From contig CP070688.1 in assembly GCA_020353135.1 (NCBI GenBank), forward strand, positions 3,956,984 through 3,962,623: a stretch of DNA of 5,640 nucleotides. The letters run 5' to 3'. Positions 4,842 to 5,640 of the stretch are shown piece after piece. Position 1 is the first letter of the stretch. The number at the start of each line of letters is the position of its first letter. Origin of the DNA: Chloroflexota bacterium (GTDB lineage Bacteria; Chloroflexota; Anaerolineae; Promineifilales; Promineifilaceae). The position numbers and the translations under genes were made by a program. The notes beneath the pieces are model-generated. The model was not told the DNA's origin. It searched no databases and saw only the letters and a program-made list of their open reading frames with translations.

Positions 4842-5640
4842 ATGAAAGTATTAGTGACAGGTGGCACCAATGGAATGGGAAAAGGCGTTGCACAAATCTT
4901 AGCTGGCGCTGACAACCAAAGTCATGAGATCATCATTCTGTGCAGATCTAAAGAACGTGGTGAGGCTACAGTCAATGAACTTGAAGCTATCACCAAAAGT
5001 AAGAATATTTCGATTGTCTTATGTGATCTAACTAAACTCAGTGATGTTCGAAATGTAATCGAAGAGATTCATCGTCAACATACGTTTCTAGACGGTCTAT
5101 TTGTAAATGCCGGCCTGGGTTATGCGGCCGAACGTGTAGAAACTGAAGATGGTATGGATCCACATTTCCAGGTTAATTACTTATCTCAATTTATGCTAAC
5201 TCTGAATCTATTGGACTTGCTGGAAAAATCTGAGAATGGGGGAAGGGTAATTTTCAATGTAACTGAGGGCGGTGAAATATTCTGGGACGACCTGCAAATG
5301 AAGGAAAAATGGGGTTATGAAAAAGGCATACGTCAAGCAATGGTCGCCAAGAGAATATTTTATACGCGTTTGCATGATCTGTACAGCAAAATAGAAGAGC
5401 CCAAATTGTCGTTTTTTGGATTTCAAATACCAAAGACCGTTTGGACCAATCAAATTAACATCATTCCATTTACGATGAAAACTATGGCTAAGATCATGAA
5501 GATCTTTGGTACATTCATTTCAATTGAAGAATGTGGCATGATAATGTCTCCCCTATTTACTGAAGAGCAAGAGGAGAGCTTAAAAAAGTCTGGCAAATTC
5601 ATTACCTGGAGGCAGAACGAATTCATTGAGCTAAAAGAAG
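4842..5640 (+). CDS. SDR-family (short-chain dehydrogenase/reductase) protein, 3' end beyond the window
   Basis: The first 266 codons of a gene still open at the window edge. The Rossmann fold of a classical SDR is clear: TGGTNGMGKG at 6-15 (the TGxxxGxG dinucleotide loop), ILCRSKERGE at 32-41 with Arg35 suggesting NADP(H), CDL at 61-63, VNAG at 88-91 and VNYLSQF at 111-117 with the structural Asn112. The active-site region is odd: where VSS...YxxxK is expected the protein has NVTEGG (139-144) and AMVAK (166-170). The Lys (170) is kept, but the catalytic Ser appears to be Glu142 (with Thr141 beside it) and the Tyr appears to be Ala166. The PG turn after strand six is IPKTVWT (196-202). The C-terminal SGKFITW pattern (250-256) is usual near the end of these proteins, so only a few residues are probably missing. 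The gene is AT-rich compared with its neighbours. Substrate unknown; it may be a non-catalytic or mechanistically altered member. Confidence 0.88.
   Translation, partial: MKVLVTGGTNGMGKGVAQILAGADNQSHEIIILCRSKERGEATVNELEAITKSKNISIVLCDLTKLSDVRNVIEEIHRQHTFLDGLFVNAGLGYAAERVETEDGMDPHFQVNYLSQFMLTLNLLDLLEKSENGGRVIFNVTEGGEIFWDDLQMKEKWGYEKGIRQAMVAKRIFYTRLHDLYSKIEEPKLSFFGFQIPKTVWTNQINIIPFTMKTMAKIMKIFGTFISIEECGMIMSPLFTEEQEESLKKSGKFITWRQNEFIELKE

Noticed and set aside
5208..5453. An 81-codon minus-strand open frame
   Set aside because: It is antisense to the SDR gene, whose frame is well supported by motifs and a ribosome site.

Overview
The window looks like a piece of a GC-rich bacterial genome. Three genes on the minus strand (57-4315) encode membrane-associated or extracytoplasmic proteins. 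A clearly AT-richer gene on the plus strand starts at 4842 and runs off the right edge. The left genes favour GC-ending codons and GGCCGG-type words. Their mix of a Zn_peptidase_2 protein, a short SppA-like S49 protease and a DUF4350-like protein with PPC domains suggests a Chloroflexota (Anaerolineae-like) source. That assignment rests on general family knowledge only and is of modest confidence.

Layout, read in the direction of minus-strand transcription. A neutral zinc metallopeptidase (4315-3458) carries an unusual internal SHOCT motif between its first membrane segment and the HELGH active site. After a 194-bp gap comes a single-pass S49 (SppA-type) protease (3263-2373) with a visible Ser/Lys catalytic pair. 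Twelve bases later, in the same frame, a 767-residue anchored protein starts at a GTG (2360-57). It has a DUF4350/GldG-like N-terminal half, acidic Pro/Glu-rich linkers and two tandem PPC-like domains at the C-terminus. The last two genes are almost certainly one transcript. The metallopeptidase may have its own promoter, with a perfect TATAAT at 4357-4352 overlapped by an 11-bp palindrome.

The 525-bp divergent gap (4316-4841) holds that promoter region, a 42-bp array of six 7-bp units (TCAGCNN) and a few small GC-rich hairpins. It then shows a switch to lower GC near 4600, followed by a good sigma70-type promoter (TTGACA-16 bp-GATAAT) and a small ORF (4711-4839). The start of that ORF resembles the N-terminus of DUF488 proteins, and its last codons contain the strong AAAGGAGG ribosome site of the next gene.

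That next gene (4842 to beyond 5640) encodes a short-chain dehydrogenase/reductase fold protein. Its NADP-binding motifs are intact, but the catalytic Ser and Tyr positions appear to be replaced. Composition and arrangement suggest recent acquisition from a lower-GC donor.

I see no CRISPR array, tRNA, rRNA, complete mobile element or obvious new defence-type system. The most unusual items are the SHOCT insertion in the metallopeptidase, the catalytically atypical SDR and the heptamer array.
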